Source: Myxococcus sp. CA023 (lineage in GTDB: Bacteria; Myxococcota; Myxococcia; Myxococcales; Myxococcaceae). From it: a stretch of 64,000 bases of DNA. Under the pieces are notes generated by a model, which ran no database searches, was not told the origin of the DNA, and was given only the letters and a program-made list of their open reading frames with translations. Positions within the stretch are counted from its first letter, which is position 1. Each line of letters starts with the position of its first letter. Both the position numbers and the translations under genes were made by a program. The DNA lies in contig NZ_JAAEAH010000012.1 in NCBI RefSeq assembly GCF_010998615.1, positions 62,001-126,000 on the forward strand. Direction: 5' to 3'. Of the stretch, positions 1-8,213 are shown one piece after another.

Positions 1-1906
1 CGCTCACGCTGCCACCCACGGGATACGACGCCGTGCCGCAGAGCACCTCGATGCGGGTGACGTCACCCTCGCCCATCGTGCCCGTACCGTTCGACACGGT
101 GCACACCAGCGGCGCGGTCGCCTGGGCCGTGACGGAATAGGTCGCGCCGAAGGCCACCGGCGTCGGGAAGGCGAAGGCTCCATCGGCGGAGACCGTGAGG
201 TCATCCCCTCCGTTGTTCCTCAGCACCGCCGACTGCCCCTCCCCCAGCCCTGCCACGGTGCCGCGCACGAGATAGGACATCGGCGAGCAGACGACCGACA
301 CGCTCGTGACGGTCGCGCCCCCCAGCGTGCCCGTGCCCTGCCGCACCTCACAGGACTGTCCCTCCGGCTGGGTCCTCACCGAGACGGAGTAGGCGCTCAG
401 GTCCGCCACCGGCTGGAGGAAGGCGAAGGGCCCATTCGCGGAAACGGTGAGACGCTCCTGCTCGTTGTTCCACAGCTCCAACGTGGTTCCCTCGACGAGC
501 CCCGCCACCTCACCTCCGACGGTGAAGGACCGCGTGGTGCAGGAGACCACCACGTCCGCGATGCCCCCTACCTCGATTCGGCCCGTGCCATTCGGCACGC
601 TGCAGATCAGCGGGTAGCGAGCCTCGGCGGTGACGGCATACGTGCTCCAGTAGGACACCGGCTTCGAGAAAGTGAAGGAGCCATTTGACGCAACGGTGAG
701 CGCATCCTCTCCGTTGTTCTTCAGCACCACCGACTGTCCCCCCGAGAGTCCCGCCACGCTTCCGCCCAGCGAGTACTCCAACGCCCAGCAGGTCACGGCC
801 ACGCTGTTCACATTCGCCCCGCTCACGGTGCCCGTCCCATTGCGCACGTCGCAGGCCTGGCCCCTGGGCGGCGAGCTCACCGTCACCGAGTAGCCACTCA
901 GGTCATCCACCGGCCCGACGAAGGCGAAGGAGCCGTCCGTGTTGACGCGGAGCGATTCCGTGCCGTTCGTGAGCTCCACCGAGCTTGCGTGAAGGAGACC
1001 CGTCACGGTGCCACCCAGCGAGAACCGTGTCGTCTTGCAGCTGACGCTCACGTTCGTCACCGGTTGGTTGCCCATGGTTCCGGTCCCCCGGCTCACGGTG
1101 CAGGCCACCGGATACACCGCCTCGACGGTGACGTCGTAGCTCGCGCCGAAGGCCACCGGCGTCGCGAAGGCGAACTGCCCGCTGGCGGTGATGGTGATGG
1201 CATCGCCCCCGTTGTTCTTCACCACCACCGACTGCCCCTGCGTCAGGCCAAACAGCGAGCCGCGCACGCCGAAGGTGTTCGCCGCGCACGTGATGGCCAC
1301 ATCGGTGACGGCCGAGCCCTTCACCGTGCCGGCGCCGCGCTCCACGGTGCAGGCATGGCCCGCCGGAGACGACTGCACCGTCACCGAGTAGCCGGCGAGG
1401 TCGACGACCTCCGCGGGAAACCGGAACGGCCCATTCGCGGAGACGGTGAGCACGGGCCCGTCGTTGTTCCGCAGTTCGAGCGAGGCACCCTCGGGAAGGC
1501 CAGAGACGACACCGCCCACTGGATAGGTGTTCGCGCCGCAGGTGACGGCGACGCTGGTGACGTCCGCGTTGCCCATCGTGCCGCTGCCGCTCTCCACGGT
1601 GCAGGAGGCGCCCTCAGGCGGCGACTGGACGGTGACGGCGTAGGCCGCACCTCGCTCGACCTTCTGGCTGAAGGCAAAAGAACCATTGGTGGTGACGCGC
1701 AGGGACTCTTCGCCGTTGCGCAGCACCACCTGGGCGTCGTCACGCAGGCCCGACATCGTGCCGCCCACGGCGTAGGACGGGACTCCTCCGCCTCCGGCAT
1801 CGGGCTCACCGGGGGGCTTCGGGTCCGAGCCGCAGGCGGTGAGCACGACGCTCAGCAGGCCCACCAGCGCGGCGCTGGAGAAGGAGGGGCGTGAAATCAG
1901 TCTCAT
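1..1906 (-). CDS. Repeat lipoprotein (3' end beyond window)
   Basis: The reading frame opens at an ATG ending at 1906 and stays open to the window edge (635 codons visible, no stop). The N-terminus is a lipoprotein signal with lipobox LTAC and cysteine at residue 25, followed by a short Pro/Gly-rich linker. The rest is a tandem array of about 80-residue units. Seven are complete and an eighth starts. Each opens with a [YF]xVGGxVxGL-like strand, continues through VVLxNN and SxNGxFxF and ends in a VTSVxVTC-like strand with a conserved cysteine. Units alternate between two sub-types, so the array probably grew by duplicating pairs. This looks like a string of small beta-sandwich domains on the cell surface, a common design for adhesion or matrix proteins, but no ligand can be named. 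It is transcribed in the same direction as the two-component pair at 2015-5891. Confidence 0.8.
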   Translation of the reverse strand, partial: MRLISRPSFSSAALVGLLSVVLTACGSDPKPPGEPDAGGGGVPSYAVGGTMSGLRDDAQVVLRNGEESLRVTTNGSFAFSQKVERGAAYAVTVQSPPEGASCTVESGSGTMGNADVTSVAVTCGANTYPVGGVVSGLPEGASLELRNNDGPVLTVSANGPFRFPAEVVDLAGYSVTVQSSPAGHACTVERGAGTVKGSAVTDVAITCAANTFGVRGSLFGLTQGQSVVVKNNGGDAITITASGQFAFATPVAFGASYDVTVEAVYPVACTVSRGTGTMGNQPVTNVSVSCKTTRFSLGGTVTGLLHASSVELTNGTESLRVNTDGSFAFVGPVDDLSGYSVTVSSPPRGQACDVRNGTGTVSGANVNSVAVTCWALEYSLGGSVAGLSGGQSVVLKNNGEDALTVASNGSFTFSKPVSYWSTYAVTAEARYPLICSVPNGTGRIEVGGIADVVVSCTTRSFTVGGEVAGLVEGTTLELWNNEQERLTVSANGPFAFLQPVADLSAYSVSVRTQPEGQSCEVRQGTGTLGGATVTSVSVVCSPMSYLVRGTVAGLGEGQSAVLRNNGGDDLTVSADGAFAFPTPVAFGATYSVTAQATAPLVCTVSNGTGTMGEGDVTRIEVLCGTASYPVGGSVS

Positions 1907-2014
1907 GGGCGGGGGGGTCTCCATGACGGTTTGGGACGCACGACGACCCTACGGCCCCGTCGGAGAGCCCCACCATCGGGGAGCCCCCTAACCTCCCCTC
2001 AGGAATCCCCTACG

Positions 2015-2671
2015 TCACGACGACTCTCCCGGGACGAGCCCATACCGGACCGCCAGGCGCACGAGCGAGGGCACGTCATAGATGGCCAGCCGCTCCATCA
2101 GCTGCGTCCGGTGCGCCTCCACCGTCTTCACGCTCACCTGCAGCCGCTCGGCGATGGCGCGCGTGCCGTTTCCCTCGGAGATGAGCTGGAGGATTTCCCG
2201 CTGCCGCGAGGTAAGCCGGTCCAGCGGATTCGCCGCGGGCCTCTCATCGTCGGTGATGCGCAGGAAGCCCTCCACCACGGTCTGTGAGATGGCGGGACTC
2301 AGGTAGGTGCGGCCCTGCCACACGGACTCCAGTGCAACCTTGAGCTCCTCCACCGCCGAGTCCTTGACGAGATAGCCCGCCACACCCGCGCGCAAGGCCT
2401 GGGCCACGTACTCGGCCGACGTGTGCATGGAGAGGATGAGGATCCGCGTGGAGGGGCTCAGCTTCGGCACGCGCCGGGCGACCTCGATGCCATTGAGCCC
2501 CGGCAGCGAGAGGTCCAGGAGCAACACATCCGGCTGCAGCTTGTCCGTGAGCGTCAGGGCCTCATGCCCATCGCCGCACTCGGCGAGCACCGTCACCCCA
2601 CCCAGCGACTCCAGCAGTGCACGCAGGCCTGCTCGCACCAACTGGTGGTCATCCGTCAGCAACACGCGCAT
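2015..2671 (-). CDS. NarL/LuxR-family response regulator
   Basis: 218 residues, full length for the NarL/FixJ class. The receiver domain (about 1-120) has the acidic pair D7-D8, phospho-acceptor D53 in LLLDLSLPG and the invariant lysine in AGYLVKD near residue 104. The LuxR helix-turn-helix (about 150-212) shows LTSRQREILQLISEG and KTVEAHRTQLMERL. Its start overlaps the 3' end of the upstream histidine kinase gene by 23 bases, so the two are co-transcribed and probably translationally coupled. The kinase at 2649-5891 is the likely phosphodonor. Target promoters are not visible; the neighbouring repeat lipoprotein is a possible one. Confidence 0.93.
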   Translation of the reverse strand: MRVLLTDDHQLVRAGLRALLESLGGVTVLAECGDGHEALTLTDKLQPDVLLLDLSLPGLNGIEVARRVPKLSPSTRILILSMHTSAEYVAQALRAGVAGYLVKDSAVEELKVALESVWQGRTYLSPAISQTVVEGFLRITDDERPAANPLDRLTSRQREILQLISEGNGTRAIAERLQVSVKTVEAHRTQLMERLAIYDVPSLVRLAVRYGLVPGESS

Positions 2672-5600
2672 GTGGTCCTCCGGAATAGTCTTCCCGCACG
2701 TCCGCCCTCACTTCGGCCACCACCCGCGTCCCCTCCCCCGGACGCGAGGTCACCTCGAAGTGTCCCCCCAGGTCGCGCACCCGCTCCTGCATCCCGAACA
2801 CGCCGAAGCTGCCCGGCCCCCGGCCCGTGAGGACCTGGTTGACGTCGAACCCCTTGCCGTCATCTCGCACCTCGAGCCGGATGACGCGCCCCACGGTCTC
2901 CAGCCGCACGTCGATGCGGCGCGCGGAGGCATGTCGGAGGGCGTTGGTGACCGCCTCCTGGATGATTCGGAAGACGGCGATGTCCCGCCCCTTGCCCAGC
3001 GAGGGAGGCGCCGACGACGCGGTGAACACGAGCTCGACGCCACTGCGCCGGGCCACCTCGCGCAGATACCACTCGAGCGCGGCGGCCAGCCCGAGCTCAT
3101 CAAGCTGCGGCGGGCGCAGGTCCACGGAGAGCGCCCGCACCTGCCCGATGAGCCGGTCGATGAGCGCGACGACCTCGGGCAGGCGCGTCACCGAGGGACT
3201 CGCGGAGGTGTTCATCAACCCGAGGTTGAGCTTGACCGCCGTGAGCGCCTGGCCGAACTCGTCGTGCAGCTCGCGGGCGAGGTGCTTGCGCTCCTCTTCC
3301 TTCGCGGCCTCCAGCCGCATGGTGAGGCGGAGCAGGCGCTCACGCCCGGCTTCCGCCTCCTCGAGCGCCTGCTCGCGCTCCGCCTGCAACGTGCGCAGCG
3401 CGAGGTTGCGCCCGACGAGCAGCCGAGTCCGCCACACCAGCCCCACCACCACCGCGAGCAGGACCACCGCCAGCGCGCCGAAGCGCACATCGGTCCGCTG
3501 CCAGAGGGGCGGCGCCACGCGGAGGGTGAACGGACGCATCTCGACCCAGTCTCGGCCCGGGCTGCGCGCGCGCAGCCGCAGCGAGTGCTCCCCCGGAGGG
3601 AGCGAGTGGAACGTGAGCTGATTGCGCGTCCCCAGCGAGAGCCAGGGCTCCTCCGCCGTGAAACGATAGGCGTACTCCACGCCGTTGCGCGCATAGTCGA
3701 GCAGCGAGAACTCGAGCGAGAAAGGCTGGCGCCAGGGGACATCCAGGCCAGGGAGGTCCCACACCGGCTGGTTCGGGAGAGAGTCCGACTCCAGCCCCTC
3801 GATGGAGGTGAGGATGAGCGGCGGCGAGGGCTCGCGGGGCGGGCGCACCGAGGGGTCCAGGTCCACGAGTCCCTTGGAGCTCCCCCAGTAGAGCCGGCCG
3901 CCCAGGAGCGTCACCGCCGCCGGGTTGAACGAGTCAGTGGGCAGACCATCCGAGGCGGCGTAGTTCTCGAATGCCCCCGTGGCCACGTCCAGCCGTGACA
4001 GGCCCGCGCGAGTCCCCACCCAGATACCCCCGTCGGGGGCACGCGCCGTGGCCATCACGTTGTTGTCGATGAGCCCGTCGGTGCTCGTCCAGAGGTCCAC
4101 GGACACCGGCAGCCCGGAGTCGTCGAGAGACACCCGCTGGAGGCCTCCGCCCACGGTCCCCACCCAGATGGCGCCCGAAGGGTCCTCCATGAGCGTGCTC
4201 ACGTAGTAGTGGCTCAAGTGCAGCGTCGAGTCAGAGCCCAGGCGCATGCACTCCACCGTGTCCTCGCTGGCCGAGCAGACGTTGAGTCCGCCCGAGCGCG
4301 TTCCCACCCAGAAGCGCCCGCGCCGGTCCTCCAGCAGCACCGTCACGAAGTCATCGGAAAGGGAGCGAGGATTCGAGGGCTCGTGACGGAAGGCCACGAA
4401 GTCATCGGTCTCCGGCCGGTAGCGCTGCAGCCCCTGTCCCCCGCTGCCCAGCCAGACGTGGCCACGAGCGTCCTGCAGCAGCGTGTTGACGAAGCCAGGA
4501 TGGTCGCTCGCCCCGCGCTCCGTGCGACGGTAGAACTTGAGCAACTGGCCTGTCGTCGGGTCCAGGCGATAGGCGCCCATCGAGATGCCGACCCACAGCT
4601 CCCTGTCGTGGGTGCGCAGGAGGCTGAGGACGCCTCGAGTGTCGACGCCATCCAACACGGGCCCAGGCAGTGGGACGACCTGCCCCGAGCGCACATCCAC
4701 CCGGTCCACGCCTCCGCCGAAGCTGCCCACGAGCAGGTGGCTGTCGCCATCCGGAATCACCGCCCACACGTCCTCGTACGTCAGCCCGGAGGCCGAGTTC
4801 CCGGCCTTTCCTCGCAGTGTCCTGAAGGTCTCCTGCCGGAAGGGCGCGTAGAACAAGCCCATCCCGAACGTGCCAATGAACAGGTTGCCAGCGGCGTCGA
4901 ACGTGAGCGCGCCTTCGTCGATGCGGTGCTCGTAGCCAGGCCCCGCGGACGGGAGACGCTCCTCACGCACTTCGCCCGTCGCCGTGTCCACGCGGAGGAG
5001 TCCACCGCCGAAGGAGCCGATCCACAGCGTCCCGTGTCCATCGGGCTCGAGCTCCGTGACGATCTTCACCTTCTGGGCGATCTCCGGTGGAGACAGCCGG
5101 GCGCGGCGCAGGTAGGCCTCGTCGCGCTCTACCCGGTAGAGCCCGTCACGGGTGCCCACCCACATCCCGCCGTCCGGGTCCGCCGCGAGGCTGAAGATGT
5201 CCCTGGAGCCAGGGCCTCGCTCTTCGGAAGAGATGAGCTCGAACGTCGTGGCGCCGGGCCCGCGTCGGAACAGTCCTCGCGAGAGCGTGCCCACCCAGAG
5301 CGCACCCGTGCGGTCGTGCTTCAGGGCCATCACGAACTCCTGGCCCCCGCCTGGTTGGAGCGGAATCCGCTCCGCCACTCCCGTCTCCGGGTCCAGCAGC
5401 GCGAGTCCCGCGTGGGTGCCCACCCACAGGCGCCCATCGTCGGCGTCGGCCAGGGTGAACACACCGTCATGGGGGATGCTGGCGGGGTTGCTGGAGTCGT
5501 GACGGAAGTGCCGGAAGGACCAGCGAGCCCGGTCCACGAGGCTCAAGCCACCCGTCATCGTGCCGACCCACAGCCGTCCCTGGGCGTCCTCGTGCAGGGT

Positions 5601-5891
5601 GCGCACCGCGTTGCTTGCCAGGGAAGCAGGGTTGCCCAGCTCGTACTGGAACTTGCGGAAGCCCTGGCCGTCGTGGAGGTAGAGGCCCTCGCGAGTTCCT
5701 ATCCAGAGCAGCCCCACCCGGTCGTAGAGGACCTCGGTGATGTACTCGGCCTGGAAGGGGCGCGCGCCGCCCACCTGCATCAACCCGAGCTCCTGAGCAC
5801 CCGGCGCGACGGCAGGGCACAACAGGAGGAACAAGAGGACTCCCAGCCATCCGGGAGCCGTGCGCAAGGAGAACCTCCGCGACGAACTCAC
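2649..5891 (-). CDS. Beta-propeller sensor histidine kinase (Reg_prop/Y_Y_Y/HisKA_3)
   Basis: 1080 residues. An N-terminal signal or anchor (about 10-35) is followed by a long periplasmic sensor of two-component-regulator propeller repeats (about 40-680). These recur as LWVGTxxGGL/GIWVGTRAGL motifs and fit a double seven-bladed propeller. A Y_Y_Y immunoglobulin-like domain (about 700-790) follows, then one membrane helix near residue 800 and a short coiled coil. The HisKA_3 dimerisation box ELHDEFGQAL carries the phospho-histidine near residue 875. The HATPase_c domain ends the protein with DDGKGFD and the GxFGxxGMxER box. This is the one-step version of the architecture found in hybrid sensors of polysaccharide uptake systems, but here the regulator is a separate overlapping gene. 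The ligand is unknown. Confidence 0.9.
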   Translation of the reverse strand: MSSSRRFSLRTAPGWLGVLLFLLLCPAVAPGAQELGLMQVGGARPFQAEYITEVLYDRVGLLWIGTREGLYLHDGQGFRKFQYELGNPASLASNAVRTLHEDAQGRLWVGTMTGGLSLVDRARWSFRHFRHDSSNPASIPHDGVFTLADADDGRLWVGTHAGLALLDPETGVAERIPLQPGGGQEFVMALKHDRTGALWVGTLSRGLFRRGPGATTFELISSEERGPGSRDIFSLAADPDGGMWVGTRDGLYRVERDEAYLRRARLSPPEIAQKVKIVTELEPDGHGTLWIGSFGGGLLRVDTATGEVREERLPSAGPGYEHRIDEGALTFDAAGNLFIGTFGMGLFYAPFRQETFRTLRGKAGNSASGLTYEDVWAVIPDGDSHLLVGSFGGGVDRVDVRSGQVVPLPGPVLDGVDTRGVLSLLRTHDRELWVGISMGAYRLDPTTGQLLKFYRRTERGASDHPGFVNTLLQDARGHVWLGSGGQGLQRYRPETDDFVAFRHEPSNPRSLSDDFVTVLLEDRRGRFWVGTRSGGLNVCSASEDTVECMRLGSDSTLHLSHYYVSTLMEDPSGAIWVGTVGGGLQRVSLDDSGLPVSVDLWTSTDGLIDNNVMATARAPDGGIWVGTRAGLSRLDVATGAFENYAASDGLPTDSFNPAAVTLLGGRLYWGSSKGLVDLDPSVRPPREPSPPLILTSIEGLESDSLPNQPVWDLPGLDVPWRQPFSLEFSLLDYARNGVEYAYRFTAEEPWLSLGTRNQLTFHSLPPGEHSLRLRARSPGRDWVEMRPFTLRVAPPLWQRTDVRFGALAVVLLAVVVGLVWRTRLLVGRNLALRTLQAEREQALEEAEAGRERLLRLTMRLEAAKEEERKHLARELHDEFGQALTAVKLNLGLMNTSASPSVTRLPEVVALIDRLIGQVRALSVDLRPPQLDELGLAAALEWYLREVARRSGVELVFTASSAPPSLGKGRDIAVFRIIQEAVTNALRHASARRIDVRLETVGRVIRLEVRDDGKGFDVNQVLTGRGPGSFGVFGMQERVRDLGGHFEVTSRPGEGTRVVAEVRADVREDYSGGPHARVADG

Positions 5892-6062
5892 GCGCGCACC
5901 AGGGCAACCCTTCCGGTGAATTCGTCCAAGTCGAGACAGCCTTGCCTCACGGGAAACGAGCCGCCGAAGAAACGAACGTGAAACGACCCAAAGAGATTCC
6001 TATGTCAGCCAGAAGGAGCACCAGCGACGGGGAGTCGGGCCCGAAGGTGGCGAGCGGAGTCG

Positions 6063-6205
6063 AGTGTCACGGTGACGTCACGTCCCACGCGCCGCGTCAC
6101 GCCCTGCCTGGCCAGGTGTCAGCGGCACGAGGCGCCGAGCAGGCCGCCAGGCCCTTGGCATGTCACACGGCCGTGAGACACGTCACGGGGAAGTCGTGAC
6201 GTGTC
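6063..6205. promoter_or_regulatory. Cluster of GTCAC/GTGAC palindromes upstream of the TPR gene
   Basis: Within about 140 bases between the kinase start and the TPR reading frame there are three ordered palindromes. GTCAC-G-GTGAC lies at 6066-6076 and runs into TGACGTCA at 6073-6080. A 20-base palindrome with one mismatch lies at 6161-6180. A perfect inverted repeat of 10-base arms lies at 6177-6186 and 6196-6205 with a 9-base spacer. All share the GTCAC/GTGAC core. No run of T follows the last one, so it does not look like a simple terminator. Operator sites for a dimeric regulator are the natural reading; this is inference from symmetry only. Confidence 0.4.
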
Positions 6206-7349
6206 GCCCCAGCGGGTGAGGCAGGAGCGCAGGCGACCTTGGCGCTCTTCGGAACACCGCGGAAGGAGGTCGCCACGCGCGAACCGCAGGGGCGCTGCGT
6301 GGCGTTGCGGGGGGGATTCAACCGCGCGAGATACGCTCGCTCGCGCGCCGCCAGAGGCAAGCGCGCAGTGGCCACTGCGCTGGGTGGGCACCCTGGTTGA
6401 AGTCGCGACGGGCGAGCCCGCCGCCGCGGAGGCGCTACTGCGCCAGTGCCAGGCGGACGAACCCGAGCGCGCGGAGGTCGCCCATGCGCTGGGGGACTTC
6501 CTCGCGGGACAGGGACGACCACTGGACGCGCTGGCGCCGCTGAAGCGGGTCGCCGCGCTCGAGCCAGCACAGTGGATGTATGCCTTCACGCTCGCCACGG
6601 TGCAATTGGAGCTGGGCCAGACGAAGGAGGCCATCGCGTCCCTCCAGAATGCCTTGCACCTCAATCCCAGTCACTCGGCCAGCTACACGGCACTTGCCCG
6701 CATCCTCCTGCTCCAGGGACAGCGCCATGAGGCGCGGCAACTGTTGGAGGCCGCGTTGCCCGTGGTGAACGAGCCAGCCTGGGTAGAGGGGCTGCTAGGC
6801 TCGCTGCTGGCGGGCGACGGCGCGCTCGAGGCGGGCCTGATGCTCCTGGAGCGTGCGCTGAGCGCACATCCGGAGCACGCGGGGTTCAACGCCGACAAGG
6901 CGCAGGTCCTGCTGAGCCTGGGACGCATCGAGGAGCTCGTGAGCTTCTGCGAGGCCCTGGAGCAGTCTGGGGAAGCCTCCTCTGCCACGCGGCTGGCCTG
7001 GGCCGAAGCCCTGGAGCATGAGCGGCCCGAGCAGGCACTGGAACTCTATCGCCAGTTGATGGAGTCGGACCCAGGAGACTGGCTCGCCGCGAATGCGGCC
7101 GGGCTGCTGCCGCTGCGCGAGTCCGCGGGAGAGGCCGAGGCCCTGGACGAGGCGCGTGAGTTCCTGTCGCTCGCCCTGGAGCGCAGCAATGGGCGAGTGG
7201 AGCCCGCCCTCAATCTCGCACGCGTCCTGCTGTCACGAGGTGAGGTCGAGGCTGGCAGGGACCTGGCACGCCAAGTCATAGCCGCCGTCCCCTCGGGGCC
7301 TCTGCGCGCGGAGGCCGAGCAGTTATTGGCCCTCGACACCGAGCCCTGA
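6201..7349 (+). CDS. TPR-repeat protein, 5' end uncertain
   Basis: From about residue 43 on, the frame encodes regular 34-residue helical hairpins typical of tetratricopeptide repeats (for example ALGDFLAGQGRPLDALAPL and ALHLNPSHSASYTALARILL), about eight to nine units to the end at LLALDTEP. The first ~40 codons are arginine-rich, do not look like protein and overlap the palindrome at 6196-6205, so the GTG at 6201 is doubtful. A GTG at 6384 is an alternative. The repeat pattern seems to begin abruptly near 6330, so the gene may have lost its original 5' end. The last 20 codons are matched by a fragment at 15226-15279. The role is probably protein-protein interaction; no partner is indicated. 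Confidence 0.6.
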   Translation: MSPQRVRQERRRPWRSSEHRGRRSPRANRRGAAWRCGGDSTARDTLARAPPEASAQWPLRWVGTLVEVATGEPAAAEALLRQCQADEPERAEVAHALGDFLAGQGRPLDALAPLKRVAALEPAQWMYAFTLATVQLELGQTKEAIASLQNALHLNPSHSASYTALARILLLQGQRHEARQLLEAALPVVNEPAWVEGLLGSLLAGDGALEAGLMLLERALSAHPEHAGFNADKAQVLLSLGRIEELVSFCEALEQSGEASSATRLAWAEALEHERPEQALELYRQLMESDPGDWLAANAAGLLPLRESAGEAEALDEAREFLSLALERSNGRVEPALNLARVLLSRGEVEAGRDLARQVIAAVPSGPLRAEAEQLLALDTEP

Positions 7350-7946
7350 CGGCGCCCTCCCGCCGGACGCGGGGCTGGGGGCTGGCCTGATGCGTTCTCG
7401 GGTGTCTGCGATTTCGTGAGAAGGCCGCGTGTCCACTCCACGAGGTGACGGCCGGCCGTCCAGAGGCAGACGCGCGCTGAAGCAGTAGAGCAGATTGAAG
7501 GCCATCGCCCACAGCCAGGCCACCACCTCCAGGGCCGTGCGCATCGGGCGGCAGGGTTGGCGCGCGTCCTCGACCAGGACGACGTCGAGCGTCCAGTTGT
7601 GTCGGTTTTCGATACCCCAGTGCACCCGCACCAACCGCAACAGTTGGTTGAAGTTGAAGACGGTGGTGTCCAGGGAGGTGACGAAGTAGCGGTAGTCCTC
7701 CACCACGAGCTTGTTCTCATCGTCCCAGTGCTGCTGACGCACCAGCAGCAACAGTCGCGCTCCGGGGAAGTCCACCTCGTCGGGCGCCAGCGCGTGCGTC
7801 CACAGCTCGCGCACCACCGCCCGTTCCTTGGTGCGAGAGCGGGCCGGGCACTGCTTGGAGGCAATAACTCGCATGGCGTACTCGTGCAGGGTGGGCTGGT
7901 TGGCCTTCAGCCCGAAGCAGTAGTGATTACCCCACTCTCGCACCAA
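7323..7946 (-). pseudogene. ISAs1-type transposase, C-terminal remnant
   Basis: The frame shows the C-terminal half of an ISAs1-family DDE transposase: FGLKANQPTLHEYA near the start, then YRYFVTSL, and the signature segment VHWGIENRHNWTLDVVLVED that carries the last catalytic acidic residue, followed by LWAMAFNLLYCF. The N-terminal half with the first catalytic aspartates is missing. The reading frame runs past the normal end into the tail of the TPR gene, with which it overlaps tail to tail. The unit is therefore inactive. No terminal inverted repeats could be defined by eye. The 267 bases between here and 8214 hold no recognisable gene. Confidence 0.8.
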
Positions 7947-8213
7947 GACTCATTCCGCGCGGCCGTCAGCCCCGCGTCGGCCGTCCCCCCCCCAAAGTGC
8001 TCACCAAAGGTTTCCACCACTCGCGGCAGCAACTGCCGGGAGGCGGGAGACGGTGAGCGTCAAGGTAGATGTCGCGTGAAAGGGTTCAACCGATGCGCTT
8101 CACCTCCTCCGAGCGGAGGTGGGGAAGCTTCGTCAGGTCAAGTTCGTGAGGATGCTTCGTCATGCGCTGTGTCTCAGGACTGTAGCAACCTCACGTCTCG
8201 AGCGGGTGGGCTC

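Noticed and set aside
2421-5981. Long plus-strand frames opposite the histidine kinase
   Set aside because: They lack any domain; the kinase frame has propeller repeats, H-box and ATP-binding motifs.
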